This document shows positions 62,644-64,000 of a stretch of DNA of 64,000 nt, in pieces. Under the pieces are notes generated by a model, which worked only from the letters and a program-made list of their open reading frames with translations, did no database searches and was not told where the DNA came from. Source of the stretch: Erythrobacter ramosus (GTDB lineage: Bacteria > Pseudomonadota > Alphaproteobacteria > Sphingomonadales > Sphingomonadaceae); NCBI RefSeq assembly GCF_009828055.1, contig NZ_WTYB01000002.1, positions 868,001-932,000 on the forward strand, written 5' to 3'. The number at the start of each line of letters is the position of its first letter. The stretch's first letter is position 1. A program made the translations under genes and the position numbers.

Positions 62644-63033
62644 ATGACAGCGACACGCACCCCCCGCATCCTGCTCGCCGAGGACGAAGAGGCGATGCGC
62701 GCCTATCTCGAACGGGCGCTCACCAATGCCGGCTACTTCGTCAGCGCGGTCGACCGCGGCACTGACGCCGTGCCGTTGCTGGAAACCGGCGATTATGACC
62801 TGCTGCTCTCGGACATCGTGATGCCTGAAATGGACGGGATCGAACTCGCCCAGCGCTGTGCCGAGATTTCCCCGCGCACCAAAGTGATGTTCATCACCGG
62901 ATTTGCTGCCGTGAGCTTGCGCGCCAGCCGCGAACAGCCGACGGCCAAAGTGCTGTCAAAGCCCTTCCACCTGCGCGATCTGGTGCTGGAAGTGGAACGC
63001 GTGTTCGAGGAAGCTGACGCGCTGCGCGGGTAA
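62644..63033 (+). CDS. cpdR: response regulator CpdR
   Basis: Single-domain receiver of 129 residues. RILLAEDEEAMRAYLERALTNAGY supplies the acidic pocket, Asp57 (LLLSDIVMPEMDG) is the phosphoacceptor, and Thr near FITG and Lys in SKPFHL complete the active site. In Caulobacter, unphosphorylated CpdR delivers substrates such as PdeA to ClpXP and helps the cell-cycle-dependent degradation of CtrA. The close match of the sequence to CpdR and the neighbouring amidohydrolase support the assignment. No sensor kinase is adjacent, as expected for the CckA-ChpT relay. Confidence 0.92.
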   Translation: MTATRTPRILLAEDEEAMRAYLERALTNAGYFVSAVDRGTDAVPLLETGDYDLLLSDIVMPEMDGIELAQRCAEISPRTKVMFITGFAAVSLRASREQPTAKVLSKPFHLRDLVLEVERVFEEADALRG

Positions 63034-63047
63034 CAGTTCCGAATCGC

Positions 63048-63076
63048 TTGCACCTTTCTGGGGCTTGCGTTAAGGG
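63048..63076 (+). promoter_or_regulatory. candidate promoter of tRNA-Val
   Basis: TTGCAC (63048-63053) and TAAGGG (63071-63076) have a 17-base spacer; transcription would start near 63083, about 31 bases before the tRNA. No T at the last -10 position. Confidence 0.5.
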
Positions 63077-63113
63077 CCGCCTCCGCCCCGAAAAGGGGCC
63101 GATCCGATGGTGC

Positions 63114-63188
63114 GGGCGTATAGCTCAGTGGTAGAGCACTATGTTGACATCGTAGGGGTCGCAAGTTCAATCCTTGCTACGCCCACCA
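63114..63188 (+). tRNA. tRNA-Val(GAC)
   Basis: A 75-base tRNA with encoded CCA: acceptor GGGCGTA/TACGCCC, D-arm AGCTCAGTGGTAGAGC, anticodon arm CTATG-TTGACAT-CGTAG (anticodon GAC), T-arm with GTTCAATCC. It reads GUC/GUU valine codons. A terminator follows 17 bases later. Confidence 0.97.
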
Positions 63189-63204
63189 TCGTGTGATCCA
63201 AGAC

Positions 63205-63230
63205 AGCCCGCCCTTTCGGCGGGCTTTTTT
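63205..63230 (+). terminator. terminator of tRNA-Val
   Basis: AGCCCGCC/GGCGGGCT with loop CTTTC followed by a six-base T run (63225-63230). A textbook rho-independent terminator 17 bases after the tRNA. Confidence 0.93.
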
Positions 63231-63245
63231 GTGCGCTTTCGCCGT

Positions 63246-63312
63246 GTGCACCAGCACTTGCAAAACTGGCGTCTGGTGCACCGCTTGCAAGCCCCGCCTC
63301 CTCTGCTAAAGC
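63246..63312 (+). promoter_or_regulatory. repeated motif and candidate icd promoter
   Basis: GTGCACC-x4-CTTGCAA (63246-) recurs as GTGCACC-G-CTTGCAA (63275-63290). GTGCACCAG and CTGGTGCAC (63273-63281) also form a 9-base inverted repeat. The second TTGCAA (63285-63290) with TAAAGC (63307-63312) and a 16-base spacer could be the icd promoter. The motifs may be binding sites for a regulator. Confidence 0.4.
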
Positions 63313-63414
63313 CGCCCCGGGATCTGTGAGCCTTTGGACGGGCTCGAAACAACTTCCTGTCGGTCAATCACCACAGCCCTGCGCAGACGGGGCGAGAAGG
63401 ATAGGGCAACAGCC

Positions 63415-64000
63415 ATGCAGAAAATCAAAGTCGCCAACCCCGTCGTCGAACTCGATGGCGACGAGATGACGCGCATCATCTGGCAATGGATCCGCGAGCG
63501 GCTGATCCTGCCCTACCTCGACATTGACCTGAAGTATTACGACCTCTCGATTGAGAACCGCGATGCGACCGACGATCAGGTAACTGTCGATTCCGCCAAC
63601 GCGATCAAGCAGTATGGCGTGGGCGTGAAGTGCGCGACCATCACGCCGGACGAACAGCGGGTCGAGGAATTCGGCCTGAAGAAGATGTGGAAGAGCCCCA
63701 ACGGCACGATCCGCAACATTCTGGGCGGTGTGGTCTTCCGCGAACCGATCGTGATCGACAACGTGCCGCGTCTGGTGCCGGGCTGGACTGACCCCATCGT
63801 GGTCGGCCGTCATGCTTTCGGCGACCAGTACAAGGCGACCGACACCCTGATCCCCGGCCCCGGCAAGCTTCGCCTGGTGTTCGATGGCGATGATGGCACC
63901 AAGATCGACCTCGACGTGTTCGACTTCCCCAGCGCCGGCGTGGCGATGGCGATGTACAATCTCGACGATTCGATCCGCGATTTCGCGCGCGCCAGCTTCA
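63415..64000 (+). CDS. icd: NADP-dependent isocitrate dehydrogenase, 3'-truncated by window edge
   Basis: The first 195 residues of isocitrate dehydrogenase (isocitrate to 2-oxoglutarate and CO2, with NADP). The start is [26 protein letters not shown]; the isocitrate-binding [17 protein letters not shown] follows, with [21 protein letters not shown]. This is the eukaryote-like homodimeric subfamily II, not the E. coli type. The frame is open to the last base; the C-terminal half lies outside. AAGGATAGGGCAACAGCC precedes the ATG, a weak-spaced Shine-Dalgarno. The 63231-63414 gap holds the repeat-promoter region. Confidence 0.95.
   Translation, partial: MQKIKVANPVVELDGDEMTRIIWQWIRERLILPYLDIDLKYYDLSIENRDATDDQVTVDSANAIKQYGVGVKCATITPDEQRVEEFGLKKMWKSPNGTIRNILGGVVFREPIVIDNVPRLVPGWTDPIVVGRHAFGDQYKATDTLIPGPGKLRLVFDGDDGTKIDLDVFDFPSAGVAMAMYNLDDSIRDFARASF

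Noticed and set aside
63114..63300. tRNA-Val as a possible phage/ICE attachment site
   Set aside because: No integrase, no duplicated tRNA 3' end within reach, and a housekeeping gene (icd) follows.

Overview
The window is a gene-dense, high-GC chromosomal segment from an alphaproteobacterium. The best fit is Sphingomonadales, probably an Erythrobacter/Porphyrobacter-like member of the Erythrobacteraceae. The evidence is the split F0 ATP synthase operon (atpI-atpB-atpE-atpF'-atpF), CpdR next to an N-formylglutamate amidohydrolase, a TIGR02300 protein divergent from aroA, the order aroA-cmk-rpsA, the trpF-trpB-trpA-accD-folC block, and a GTTC-N7-GTTC LexA box before uvrD. No insertion sequence, prophage, plasmid gene or CRISPR array was seen. 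No stretch longer than about 300 bases lacks a gene. The assignment rests on gene content read by eye, not on a database search.

Layout. 1-2.1 kb: 3' part of rplI, then AMP nucleosidase. 2.1-9.3 kb: a secreted protein, an SDR, then a leftward run of alpha/beta hydrolase, M2 peptidase, beta-propeller lipoprotein, RimB-like retropepsin, rimK and a histidine phosphatase. 9.4-12.5 kb: MarR-emrA-emrB drug efflux operon. 12.5-16.5 kb: asd with a lipoprotein, and a DPP-IV-type S9 peptidase. 16.6-22.8 kb: the ffh-rpsP-rimM...trmD-rplS translation operon, interrupted by a GRDP/TIGR04222 pair and a nitrilase, with tRNA-Ala upstream. 23.2-30 kb: TIGR02300, aroA, two extra genes, cmk, a MarR-GNAT fusion and rpsA. 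30-35.1 kb: gloB, a quinone oxidoreductase, a secreted protein and the F0 operon. 35.2-40 kb: ydbH-ynbE-ydbL envelope lipid-transport genes and radC. 40-48.6 kb: purB, lapA-like, pyrF, VOC, GNAT, trpF-trpB-(61-residue membrane protein)-trpA-accD-folC. 48.8-58.1 kb: ampG, an orphan Rieske oxygenase, rluB-rsmD, an 11-residue-repeat protein, uvrD and a DEAD-box helicase. 58.2-64 kb: a secreted protein, a FAD-linked oxidase, sapC-like, N-formylglutamate amidohydrolase, cpdR, tRNA-Val and the start of icd.

How they work together. Most genes are housekeeping: translation, ATP synthesis, and aromatic, tryptophan, purine, pyrimidine, fatty-acid and folate synthesis. Accessory genes are threaded into these operons with 1-8 base overlaps, so they appear co-expressed with growth functions. 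The most notable cases are the GRDP/TIGR04222/nitrilase insert in the trmD operon and the small membrane protein between trpB and trpA. Others are the MarR-GNAT fusion between cmk and rpsA, and the RimK/RimB pair close to the ribosomal protein operon that normally encodes RimK's substrate S6.

Regulatory structure is readable at several points. TTG-N17-TA promoters, mostly without T at the last -10 position, precede tRNA-Val, tRNA-Ala, rpsA and uvrD; icd has one with a 16-base spacer. Palindromic operators overlap the -10 of both MarR-type genes. A LexA box covers the -10 of uvrD. A parS-like 16-mer lies just upstream of atpB. Several families of palindromic intergenic repeats occur.
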